Part shown: positions 6,707 through 13,774 of the stretch, piece after piece | Numbering within the stretch: the stretch's first letter is position 1 | Layout: each line of letters begins with the position of its first letter | Assembly (NCBI GenBank): GCA_020073285.1 | Contig: JAIQFM010000013.1 | Coordinates: forward strand, 1-41,394 | From: Terriglobia bacterium | GTDB lineage: Bacteria > Acidobacteriota > Terriglobia > Terriglobales > Acidobacteriaceae | Direction of reading: 5' to 3' | Length of the DNA: 41,394 nucleotides | Made by a program: the position numbers and the translations under genes | Notes under the pieces: model-generated | Databases searched by the model: none | Seen by the model: only the letters and a program-made list of their open reading frames with translations | Told to the model about the DNA's origin: nothing

Positions 6707-8766
6707 GCGCCGAACTTTGGCTCTCGAAAGAACGGGTCTGCGAGCTGGAGGGTTGGACCTCGCGCACAGCGGAGGCAAAGGCCAAGGGCTCCCAGCTGCG
6801 TTGGCGCTACGCCGAAAGCAAGCGCCGCAACGGCCGCCGGCCGCGCGAGTACGCGATTTCGACTCTGACCCCCGCCGCGCAGATGAAGTATTTCGAGCAG
6901 CAACAGCGCCCTGCGGTTTCAACCGCGCTCGTTCCTGTCAATGCCAATCAGCCGACGCTGTTCGAAGGCGTGCCGGTGCTCGATCCCAAAGCCCTTACCA
7001 ACCTCAACCGCGAACAAGAGGCGGAGGTGCGCGAGGTCTTCGCAATAATTTCCCCGATGCTCCAGTGGGCCGATGGCTATCGTCCGCACTTCACCTTGCC
7101 GAGCGGCGCCGAGGTGCACAACATGGAGGATCTGGCGTCCTACCTCGGCGGGCTTTACGGGAAATCTCGCTCCACGATGTGGAACTACTACAACGCCTGG
7201 CGAAAACAAGGCCCGCGCGGGCTGCTGCGCAACCGGCGCAACGATTCCGGCATTCCCCGGTATTGGGGCGAGGACGGCGAACATCACCCCCACGCTGCGA
7301 AGTTTGTCCTGGCCAAGTACGCCGAACTCGGCGCTACCGCCGCGAACGGCGCGCCAAATCTGCGGTTGATCTATGACTCGTTGATCAGGGAGTGGGGAAA
7401 CCTGAGTGAGAACGGCGATCCGCCCGCGTATTCCACTGTTCGCTCTCTGGTGGCCAAGATTCCGCCGGTGATGCGCGACGCCGCGCGCCTCACGCGCCAG
7501 GCGCACGATGCCCGCCATGCGCCCTATCTCACGCGCGCAATCGAGCGCGTGCGCCCGCTGGAAGTTTTTGTCGCTGACCACAGAATTTATGACGTCCTGA
7601 TTTACAACGATTGCTTCGACACGCTGCCTGCCAACGCCGCTTTCCGGCCGTGGGAAACGGCTTGTGAAGACCTGCGGACGCGCGTGATCGTCGGCAGCGT
7701 TTGGGCTGCGACGCCGAGCGGGCGCACCATCGCGCGCGCCTACATGCGCGGCATCGAGCAGTTCGGCAAGCCTGAAACCGCCTACGTGGACAACGGCAAG
7801 GATTTTCGCAGCGTCGGCGGCGCCTACGGCCGCGCGCCGCGCACACTCGACGAGCACGGCCGCGTGCCGATCGATCTCTCGGCGCAACATCTCTTCGGCC
7901 GCCTCGGGATCAAGGTGACGTACTGCATTCCGCGGCATCCTCAGTCGAAGCAGATCGAGAGCTACTTCTCGACGGTCAGCAAGCGCTTCGACGTGCTGTT
8001 CGGCGACGGCTACGCCGGCCGCAAGCCCAGCGCGCGTTCCGATGCCTGCCGCGAGGCCGAGCAACTGCACAAGGAATGGCTCGCCGGCAAGCGGCCGAAG
8101 TCGCCCTTTGTGCCTGCATCCTACTTTTTCCAACTGCACCGGCAATGGGTGTTGGAATTCAATGCGACGCACTGCCACACCGGGCGCGGCATGGATGGAC
8201 GCGCGCCTCTCGACGTGATGAATGAACTGCTGCCGGCGGAGCAGCGCAAGATTCCCAGCGACCTGGAGCAATTCGAATGGCTGTTCTGGGACCGCGAAGA
8301 CCGCGTGGTGCGCAACTGCCGGATCGAGCTCGGCAATCACACCTACACCGGCGCCGACGAATCCGCAATGCAGGCGCTCTACCTGGTGAACCACGAGCGC
8401 ATTTCCGTGGCGCGCGATCCCGATGATGTCGGCTGTGCGATCGCCTTCGATGATGACGGCAAACCGCTGGCGCTGCTGCACTCGCAGGAATTGACCGAGC
8501 ACGGCCCGATCAGCGCGGACAAGATCAAGGCAATTTCTCGTTTCCGCAATCGCAGCTACCGCGAACTGCAGCAGGCATGGCTAATGGTGCAATCGGGCGT
8601 TCCGACCGAAATCGAGATGCTCGCCCAGCGCGCCGGAGCGCCGCCGCAGCCGTCGCCACAGATTCTGCCGCCGCGCCCGCGCGCCATGATGGCCGCGCCC
8701 AGCGCCGCCCCGACCTATGTGGAAGACGATGCGCGCGAGGTGCTGGCGCTGATGAAGGGGAACTAA
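6703..8766 (+). CDS. MuA-like DDE transposase
   Basis: The 687-residue product has the layout of the Mu A protein. A front winged-helix region (residues 1-60, LSKERVCELEGWTSRTAEAK) comes first, then a middle HTH part (about 140-260). The RNase H-like core has Asp292 (VADH), Asp363 (YVDNGKDFR) and Glu419 (KQIESYF). The second Asp and the Glu are 56 residues apart, as in MuA (336 and 392). A beta-barrel domain follows, then a Pro/Ala-rich tail ending VLALMKGN that probably contacts the B protein. The protein cuts and joins phage ends to target DNA. I use ATG 6703, which overlaps the previous stop (ATGA) and has GGAG upstream. An ATG 90 bases earlier would overlap the previous gene heavily. Confidence 0.92.
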   Translation: MSAELWLSKERVCELEGWTSRTAEAKAKGSQLRWRYAESKRRNGRRPREYAISTLTPAAQMKYFEQQQRPAVSTALVPVNANQPTLFEGVPVLDPKALTNLNREQEAEVREVFAIISPMLQWADGYRPHFTLPSGAEVHNMEDLASYLGGLYGKSRSTMWNYYNAWRKQGPRGLLRNRRNDSGIPRYWGEDGEHHPHAAKFVLAKYAELGATAANGAPNLRLIYDSLIREWGNLSENGDPPAYSTVRSLVAKIPPVMRDAARLTRQAHDARHAPYLTRAIERVRPLEVFVADHRIYDVLIYNDCFDTLPANAAFRPWETACEDLRTRVIVGSVWAATPSGRTIARAYMRGIEQFGKPETAYVDNGKDFRSVGGAYGRAPRTLDEHGRVPIDLSAQHLFGRLGIKVTYCIPRHPQSKQIESYFSTVSKRFDVLFGDGYAGRKPSARSDACREAEQLHKEWLAGKRPKSPFVPASYFFQLHRQWVLEFNATHCHTGRGMDGRAPLDVMNELLPAEQRKIPSDLEQFEWLFWDREDRVVRNCRIELGNHTYTGADESAMQALYLVNHERISVARDPDDVGCAIAFDDDGKPLALLHSQELTEHGPISADKIKAISRFRNRSYRELQQAWLMVQSGVPTEIEMLAQRAGAPPQPSPQILPPRPRAMMAAPSAAPTYVEDDAREVLALMKGN

Positions 8767-8767
8767 A

Positions 8768-9784
8768 ATGTCGCGCCTCTCGGAAGAACAACGCTTTCGG
8801 CTGGAGGCCGCGCTGCCCGATGAAGAGAGCATGCGCGCGCAGATGAAGGATTACCGCACGCGCGCCGGCCTCACCGAAGAAGACTTCGCCCACCGCATTG
8901 GGAAGGGCCGAACCACGTTGCAGTATTTCATGCGCGGGCGCTACCACGAGATCGCCGAGTCGTCCCTTCTGTTTCGCGAGGCCGCATGGAATTTCATGCG
9001 GGCTCACCCGCTCGCTATCGATCCTGCCGATCCCGTCTCCAACTTCTACGAAACCGCGACGGTGCGCGCCTACGGCAAACAGTTCTATCGCGCCGTGAAC
9101 GACCGCCTTGCCATCATTCTCCACAGTCCGCCGGGCATGGGAAAGACGCGCCTGGCGCAGCACTTCATCGCGGAACTCAACCGCAGCGAGCTATCGAAGA
9201 ACGGCTCCGGCCGCCGCGCCTACCTGGTGCGCTGCCGAATCGGCATCCGGCCGCAGGATCTCCTCAAGCGCGTAGCTCGGGCGTGCGGTGCTCCGGCAGG
9301 CGGGAACATCGACCGCATTCTCGGCAACCTCGGCTTCGATCTGCGCAAGGGCTCACTGCTGGTATTCGACGAGGCGCAGTTCCTCGATCTGGAGTGCCTG
9401 GAAACGCTCCGCGAATTGTACGATCTTCCGCCTTACGTCGGCATGTTGCTACAGGGCGCGCACACGCTGCGCAGCTTCTTCGTGGTCCGCGCGCTCGAAT
9501 TGCAGCAGTGGAACCGCCGCCTGCACGCCGTCAGTTCGCTGCCGGACATGAGCGAAGAGGACGCGGCGAGGATCGCCCGCGCCGAGATCCCCGGCATCAC
9601 CGAGCCCGCGGTTCGCAAGCTGGTGCAGCAGGCGTGGGACGAGGAGCTGGTCCTGCCTGAGATGGTTGGCACGCTGCGCCGCGTGCGCGCGCGCTCCCCG
9701 CAGAAACGGGCGTATCTCTCGCCGGGGCGCCTGTTCGGACGCATTGCGGAGATCAGGGCCGCGATGAAGGATTCCGCGGCCTGA
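8768..9784 (+). CDS. MuB-like AAA+ ATPase, target selection
   Basis: The 338-residue protein starts with a small HTH (about residues 25-58, AGLTEEDFAHRIGKGRTTLQ), like the N-terminal DNA-binding part of MuB. An AAA+ domain follows, with Walker A SPPGMGKT (120-127) and Walker B LLVFDEAQ (197-204). MuB coats target DNA in an ATP-dependent way, brings it to the transposase and protects phage DNA from self-insertion. The start follows the transposase stop by one base, so the pair is coupled. The C-terminal region (ITEPAVRKLVQQAWDEEL) is the helical lid and DNA-contact part. Cellular AAA relatives such as TniB and ExeA are similar, but the MuA neighbour fixes the role. Confidence 0.88.
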   Translation: MSRLSEEQRFRLEAALPDEESMRAQMKDYRTRAGLTEEDFAHRIGKGRTTLQYFMRGRYHEIAESSLLFREAAWNFMRAHPLAIDPADPVSNFYETATVRAYGKQFYRAVNDRLAIILHSPPGMGKTRLAQHFIAELNRSELSKNGSGRRAYLVRCRIGIRPQDLLKRVARACGAPAGGNIDRILGNLGFDLRKGSLLVFDEAQFLDLECLETLRELYDLPPYVGMLLQGAHTLRSFFVVRALELQQWNRRLHAVSSLPDMSEEDAARIARAEIPGITEPAVRKLVQQAWDEELVLPEMVGTLRRVRARSPQKRAYLSPGRLFGRIAEIRAAMKDSAA

Positions 9785-9804
9785 GTTTTCGGAGGGGGTG
9801 AACT

Positions 9805-10356
9805 ATGGCGACTCAGCAAATTTCGGACGGCCACCTGCGGGCGCTGCACACGCTGTTCGGCATCTACGCCGCTCGCGCGCTCGATCTAACCTCATCCGAT
9901 CTCCGCCAGCAGCGCTTGAAATGGGCGGCGCAGAACATCGGGCGCGAGATCACATCGTTCCGCGATCTAACCGATGCCGAGGCCGGCAGCCTGGTGGATC
10001 TGCTCAAGGTCGCAGTTGGCCAGGAAGTGAGTGCGCCGGTTCGACGCCGATCGCGCCGACCGCGCAGCCGACAGGGCGCGGAGGCATGCGGCCTTGAAGG
10101 GCGCCAGGGTGACGAACGTCCGGTCAGCATCGCGACGGCCGAGGATCTGGCGCCGATCGACGAAATGCGGCAACGGCTGGGCTGGTCACGCGAGGCGTTC
10201 GATGGCTGGCTGCGCTCGCCATCATCGCCGCTGAAGAGTTCGACGGCGCTGCGCACACTCGCCGATTGCAATCGTGTACGCTGGGCGCTGAAGCAGATGC
10301 TGAAAAGGGCTGGTTTGTGGACGCCGAGCGCCAAGCGCAACCGGCGCGCCGCATAG
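9805..10356 (+). CDS. GemA/gp16-like early phage protein
   Basis: The 183-residue protein has two parts. Residues 1-72 (HLRALHTLFGIYAARALDLT, later a FRDLTDAEAGSLVDLL helix) match the pattern of Mu gp16/GemA (DUF1018): a short helix, a variable R-x-x-W-type stretch, then an LT-x-x-E-A helix. An Arg-rich linker follows, and then a second helical domain (IDEMRQRLGWSREAFDGWL) that looks like another small DNA- or protein-binding unit and ends basic. GemA modulates host gene expression and DNA topology in Mu. ATG 9805 has GGAGGGGG upstream. The gene follows the B gene by 20 bp, the same early-operon placement as in Mu. Confidence 0.6.
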   Translation: MATQQISDGHLRALHTLFGIYAARALDLTSSDLRQQRLKWAAQNIGREITSFRDLTDAEAGSLVDLLKVAVGQEVSAPVRRRSRRPRSRQGAEACGLEGRQGDERPVSIATAEDLAPIDEMRQRLGWSREAFDGWLRSPSSPLKSSTALRTLADCNRVRWALKQMLKRAGLWTPSAKRNRRAA

Positions 10357-10510
10357 ACTTCAGACTGAAGCGGCTCCGCCGGGTGCACGAAACACCCGAC
10401 GAAGCCTGGCGGGAAGCGTGGAATTGGCACGCAACACGTTGACCGCATTTTAATCCAACCAAGCGTGCCTCAGAGGCGGCGCCAGCACGCGCCGCACGGG
10501 AGGCAAACAA

Positions 10511-11179
10511 ATGAAGTCGAAGCAAAAACCCATCACTAAGTCATGGTACGAGCGCCATGGGCAGATCGTACGCAAGGCACTCGCCGACATTCACGCCGCG
10601 GATTACCACCCCGATACAGGAGAGGATTTTCTTGGGGACATTTCCCTGCCAAGCGAGGTCAGTCAAACCCTTATGGTAGCGTGCTTCATTTCGGGCACGG
10701 TCCTCGCCGCGCAAAACGCCGAGCGCGAACACGGGGTTCCGACCAGTCTCCTCATTGCCTCAGCGCGCTACCGAGAAGGCGAAGATTACCGGAGTCTTCG
10801 GCCCGATGTGAAGACTTACTTTTCGCGGCTCGCGCAACGTCTAAAGGACGATCAGTCGTTCCGGCCGGCGCTAGCGGTCGCCGGCAATCCAGACGCATTG
10901 GTGGAGGAGTTGCGCCGGAGTGGGGTCGAGGAGGCAAAAGACCTGATCTCTAGCATCGAGCGGTACGGCCTGGATGAACTCAACGTCGTGCACGTCACCC
11001 CAGAGGAGATCAGTCAGCGGCGCCTGGAAGAATATCACGTCTTCGGTGTTGTTAAGGATGCGCTGGCCGATGCGTTTAGCCCTCGGAAGATACACCCCGC
11101 GCGCTTGCGCAACGTAGCCGCCTGGGCCAAGTTGCTTCTGGACGAGTGCGAGGCGGAGAGAAAGGGCGACGAGCAATGA
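10511..11179 (+). CDS. Early-operon protein with a faint glucosaminidase-like pattern
   Basis: The 222-residue protein has a GGGAGG ribosome site. Residues 50-80 (FISGTVLAAQNAEREHGVPT, then SLLIASARYREGEDY) recall the start of FlgJ/lysozyme-subfamily-2 domains, where A-x-x-x-G-V-P-x-S-x-x-I-A precedes the catalytic Glu. The next stretch (VKTYFSRLAQRLKDDQSFRP, then ALAVAGNPDALVEELRRSGV) recalls the closing helices of the same fold. The usual middle part with the NFFG loop is missing, so if related it is shortened and may be inactive. It has no signal peptide. A lysis role would suit its place next to a secreted protein. The likeness is by eye only and the function should be treated as unknown. 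Confidence 0.4.
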   Translation: MKSKQKPITKSWYERHGQIVRKALADIHAADYHPDTGEDFLGDISLPSEVSQTLMVACFISGTVLAAQNAEREHGVPTSLLIASARYREGEDYRSLRPDVKTYFSRLAQRLKDDQSFRPALAVAGNPDALVEELRRSGVEEAKDLISSIERYGLDELNVVHVTPEEISQRRLEEYHVFGVVKDALADAFSPRKIHPARLRNVAAWAKLLLDECEAERKGDEQ

Positions 11180-11634
11180 AGCGATACGCAGGTATCCTCT
11201 TCTTGTTGGCGGCGCTCGCAGGACAGGCGCAGGAGCCTCCACGCACGCCCACTCCGCGCACCACCGCGGCGACTTCCACCAAGGCGTTAGTGCTCACGCC
11301 CGCCTTCAAGTCGGCGGCGGAGGCCGCGCTCGACGTGATCGACACGGCCGGCTGGAACGACGACGCTCCTGAGATCGTGTTCGCGACCCAGCTCTCCAAC
11401 GCGCGCAATGAACTCAACCACGCGAAGCGCGAGGTCCGCACCAGGCAGGACGCGATCGCCGCGCAAAAACTGCTGCGTCTGTTCGGGCTCGTCGATCTGT
11501 GCAGGTCAACGCGGAAAGTCGGCGCTGAGTCCTATAAGGAGTGCCTGGCCCAGCGCGGCGCTCAGTACGATGATGCCGCCGCCGCGATCGGCGCGAAAAC
11601 TTGGAAGATCGTCAACGAGCTGGCCGGGCCATGA
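11176..11634 (+). CDS. Small secreted phage protein, unknown
   Basis: The 152-residue product starts at ATG 11176, overlapping the previous stop (ATGA). It begins with a clear signal peptide (MKRYAGILFLLAALAGQAQ), probably cut after the AQA region, then a Pro/Thr-rich linker. The mature part is mainly helical (SNARNELNHAKREVRTRQDA) with two cysteines (near residues 109 and 122) that may pair. There is no lipobox cysteine. Next to a possible lysin it could act in lysis, like an Rz-type spanin subunit, but no transmembrane partner or holin is visible. It is the last gene of the early operon. Function unassigned. Confidence 0.6.
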   Translation: MKRYAGILFLLAALAGQAQEPPRTPTPRTTAATSTKALVLTPAFKSAAEAALDVIDTAGWNDDAPEIVFATQLSNARNELNHAKREVRTRQDAIAAQKLLRLFGLVDLCRSTRKVGAESYKECLAQRGAQYDDAAAAIGAKTWKIVNELAGP

Positions 11635-11750
11635 TCGCCCGGGCGCCCTTGGCTTTTCCCTTTGCCGCCTCGCCTCCGGGGCGTCTCTTTTTTGGGGAAT
11701 CTCCCTGGTAACGCGCCGCCGCTAGTTCGCCCGATTTTCGCTTTTTCACT

Positions 11751-11971
11751 CTGCGCTAGGATTGCGCTAGGATTTTGGGTGTTTTCGCGTCTCTGCGCTA
11801 GGATTAAGCGCCCAGAATCAGCAACTTAGACGCTGCGGACCTCCTTCGAATGTGCTCTGCGCTTGGATTGGTCGGCACAGCGCTGGCGTGCTACGATAAA
11901 TCAATGACTTACAGCCGGTCGCCCGCGATTCCAAGCGCAGTTACTCCAAAATAATGACGATCCGAGCGCAG
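11751..11971. repeat. Six copies of CTGCGCTWGGA, four direct and two inverted
   Basis: Direct copies lie at 11751-11763, 11762-11774 (first base differs), 11793-11805 and 11857-11869. Inverted copies lie at 11928-11940 and 11959-11971. The shared core is CTGCGCTWGGA, usually followed by TT; the last copy has CGGA. Copies 2 and 3, and copies 5 and 6, are both spaced 31 bp apart, about three helical turns. Multiple oriented sites beside a transposase operon are what the end-binding sites of a Mu-like phage look like, but a replication iteron or operator cluster is also possible. Confidence 0.7.
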
Positions 11972-12023
11972 CGCGCGGGTCGCTCGTTTTTCGCCCGCAA
12001 CGTGCTGACTGGCTGGTAGTTGA

Positions 12024-12063
12024 CCCGCAAACTCCCGCCATATCCCGCGATCTCCCGTACTCC
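12024..12063. repeat. Four 10-bp phased CCCGC units
   Basis: The consecutive units are CCCGCAAACT, CCCGCCATAT, CCCGCGATCT and CCCGTACTCC. The CCCG start recurs exactly every 10 bp, so one face of the helix is marked. It is downstream of the CTGCGCTWGGA cluster and just before an AT-rich patch (ATATAATTACAAAA, 12064-12077 region). It could bend DNA or bind a protein at the phage end. Confidence 0.5.
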
Positions 12064-12123
12064 AATATAATTACAAAACGCGCACCATCGGGCGCGCTGG
12101 TCACTTGGCGCGTCCTCGCTCAG

Positions 12124-13678
12124 AGGCTGTGACTAAATCAACCTCAGATTCGCAGAAGCACGGTGTACTTCCGGGCTCGACCGCGCTGGAGCGTAATTGC
12201 GATCACGTTGGACCGCTAGGGCCCGTGCCATTTTGTTTCCCGAAGTTCCTTCCACCTGCGTTTCGTTGCGGGGAGCCCTTTTAGCTCAGCAGGACGCTAG
12301 CGAAGTGCATCACGTTGTACGCTAGCGCGCACCACAGCGCTACGCACCTTGCCTTGCTCAACCCTCGAACCGTGATCTGCGTCAGTCCGCGATAACTTCG
12401 CAGGTCGGCGTTGACGGTCTCGCTCGTCGCCGCCCTTGCTTTATAAATTTCCTTCCCCGCTGCGCTCGCCATGCGCTGCTTCCACGCCCGCACCGCTTCA
12501 CTGTCTCCGCGCTTGGGCTCCAGTTCACAACCTCGATTCTGCGGATTCTTCGCGGGTTTGGGCGGTACGAACAGTTCCACCCCCTGCCCGTGCGCCCGCT
12601 CGATGTCGTCCTTCCGCAGGTACCCGCCGTCCAGCAGGTGCTGCTCGACTCGCTGTCCGGTTCGTTGCTCCACCTGCTGCCGCATCGGCTCGCTCAACCC
12701 CGTGCTGTCGGAGCCTTCCTTACTCACCTCTACCCCTACGATCGCGCGGCTCTGCGTGTCGGTCGCCAACTGCACATTAACCGCAGGGTTAAATCCCCCG
12801 TTGGGCATCTTCATCCGCCGCGCCTCCGCATCGGTGGTACTCACCCGCGGTTGCCGCTCCCGCACCTTCTGCCCGAACGCCCCCCGACCGGCCCGCTTCT
12901 CCGCTTCGGCCTGCTTCTTTTTCAGTTCCGGCAACTGCGCAATCGCCTGCTCCAGCCGCTGCTGCTTCTCCTCCGCCGCCCGCTGGCGCGCCCCCCTCTG
13001 CTGGGCGGACAGCGCCGCGTACCCCGGCGAATCCACTTGCTGCCGTAACTCCACCACGTGCTGCTTCGCCTTTTTCAGCAACTCCTGAAGTCGCTCTTCC
13101 CGCCGAAAACTGCTCGCCCCCGCACTGACCCGCACCCGCACTCCGTCCTGGCTCACCCGGCTCACCTTCACCACATCCTTGTCCACCAACGAGGCGATCA
13201 CCTGCGTGAACAACTCGTCCAACGCGTCGCCATGATCCGTGCGAAAATCCGACAGCAAGCGGTGATTCACGCTCACCCCGCCGCACAGCCAGCGGAACCC
13301 AGCGCTGTCCTCACAGCGCCGCGCCAACTCCCGCGCCGAACCAATCCCCCGGATGCAGGCGTACAGCCACAACCCCACCAACAAGCGCGGATCGGTCGCA
13401 TCCCGGCCCGCCATGCCTTCGCGTGCCTTGATGGGCTCGCAAAAACGCGAGAGGTCCAGCTTCTCCACCACTGCCATCACCATGCGCACCGGATGTGCCG
13501 GCCCCACCAGATCGTCCGGACATTGCACCACCATCGCCATCTGCCGGCGCTCCGGCGTCCGTAACCGCACCGACGGCTTCGTTTCCCCTGCGTCTGGTCC
13601 CGCTTCCGCGCCTGCATCGTTCATGCGCTCACTTATAGCTCGCATCCTTGAGGAAAACCCACGAAAAAGTCACAAGCT
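12124..13678 (-). mobile_element. IS1182-family insertion with CTCAG flanking repeats
   Basis: Imperfect inverted ends AGGCTGTGACTAAATC (12124-12139) and, read on the other strand, AGCTTGTGACTTTTTC (13663-13678) match at 11 of 16 bases and share GTGACT and a final TC. Directly outside both is CTCAG (12119-12123 and 13679-13683), a likely target duplication. The 1,555-bp length and a single transposase gene fit the family. The intact duplication suggests fairly recent insertion. Removing it joins the repeat-rich stretch directly to the nuo terminator region. Confidence 0.75.
12281..13645 (-). CDS. IS1182-family transposase
   Basis: The 454-residue protein has the usual order for this family. 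An N-terminal DUF772-like helical domain comes first (DPRLLVGLWLYACIRGIGSA, later HRLLSDFRTDHGDALDELF). The DDE core starts with the first Asp in SQDGVRVRVSAG, then a Lys/Gln/Glu-rich coiled insertion (about residues 180-265), the second Asp in ATDTQSRAIVGVEV and a late Glu in SETVNADLRSYRGL. The C-terminal segment ALWCALAYNVMHF is typical. It looks complete. ATG 13645 or ATG 13624 (GTGAG upstream) may be the start. It moves only its own element and has no link to the phage or to nuo. Confidence 0.88.
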   Translation of the reverse strand: MRAISERMNDAGAEAGPDAGETKPSVRLRTPERRQMAMVVQCPDDLVGPAHPVRMVMAVVEKLDLSRFCEPIKAREGMAGRDATDPRLLVGLWLYACIRGIGSARELARRCEDSAGFRWLCGGVSVNHRLLSDFRTDHGDALDELFTQVIASLVDKDVVKVSRVSQDGVRVRVSAGASSFRREERLQELLKKAKQHVVELRQQVDSPGYAALSAQQRGARQRAAEEKQQRLEQAIAQLPELKKKQAEAEKRAGRGAFGQKVRERQPRVSTTDAEARRMKMPNGGFNPAVNVQLATDTQSRAIVGVEVSKEGSDSTGLSEPMRQQVEQRTGQRVEQHLLDGGYLRKDDIERAHGQGVELFVPPKPAKNPQNRGCELEPKRGDSEAVRAWKQRMASAAGKEIYKARAATSETVNADLRSYRGLTQITVRGLSKARCVALWCALAYNVMHFASVLLS

Positions 13679-13710
13679 CTCAGGATGACATTCGTTAAAC
13701 GTAAATGCAA

Positions 13711-13733
13711 AACCCCGGCATTGTACCGGGGTT
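13711..13733 (-). terminator. Rho-independent terminator after nuoN
   Basis: A perfect 8-bp stem AACCCCGG/CCGGGGTT with a 7-base loop lies 42 bp beyond the nuoN stop. Read on the - strand the stem ends in TT and is followed by TTGCATTTA. It closes the nuo transcript before the insertion element. Confidence 0.7.
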
Positions 13734-13741
13734 CTGTGTCT

Positions 13742-13768
13742 TCCTATTCCTCTGCGTCCTCTGTGGCA
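13742..13768. repeat. Dispersed CCTCTGYGTCCTCTGTGG repeat, copy 1
   Basis: The segment contains CCTCTGCGTCCTCTGTGG. A nearly identical inverted copy lies at 37474-37496 and a related CGGTG-rich form at 26283-26311. All are in host intergenic DNA. Confidence 0.6.
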
Positions 13769-13774
13769 AGACAA

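Larger units (their letters stand above)
11635..12118. other. Gene-free, repeat-rich stretch, candidate prophage right end
   Basis: No gene of credible length is present on either strand. The stretch lies between the last early phage gene and an IS1182-type insertion, beyond which the chromosomal nuo operon begins. It holds six CTGCGCTWGGA-type motifs and a four-unit 10-bp array, listed separately. The prophage end must lie here or has been lost, because nothing beyond the insertion looks phage-derived. I cannot fix the terminal dinucleotide without the other end. Confidence 0.45.

Noticed and set aside
6919-8502. 527-codon - strand ORF opposite the transposase
   Set aside because: The transposase has its DDE residues at the right spacing, and the antisense product is Arg/Val-rich without motifs.
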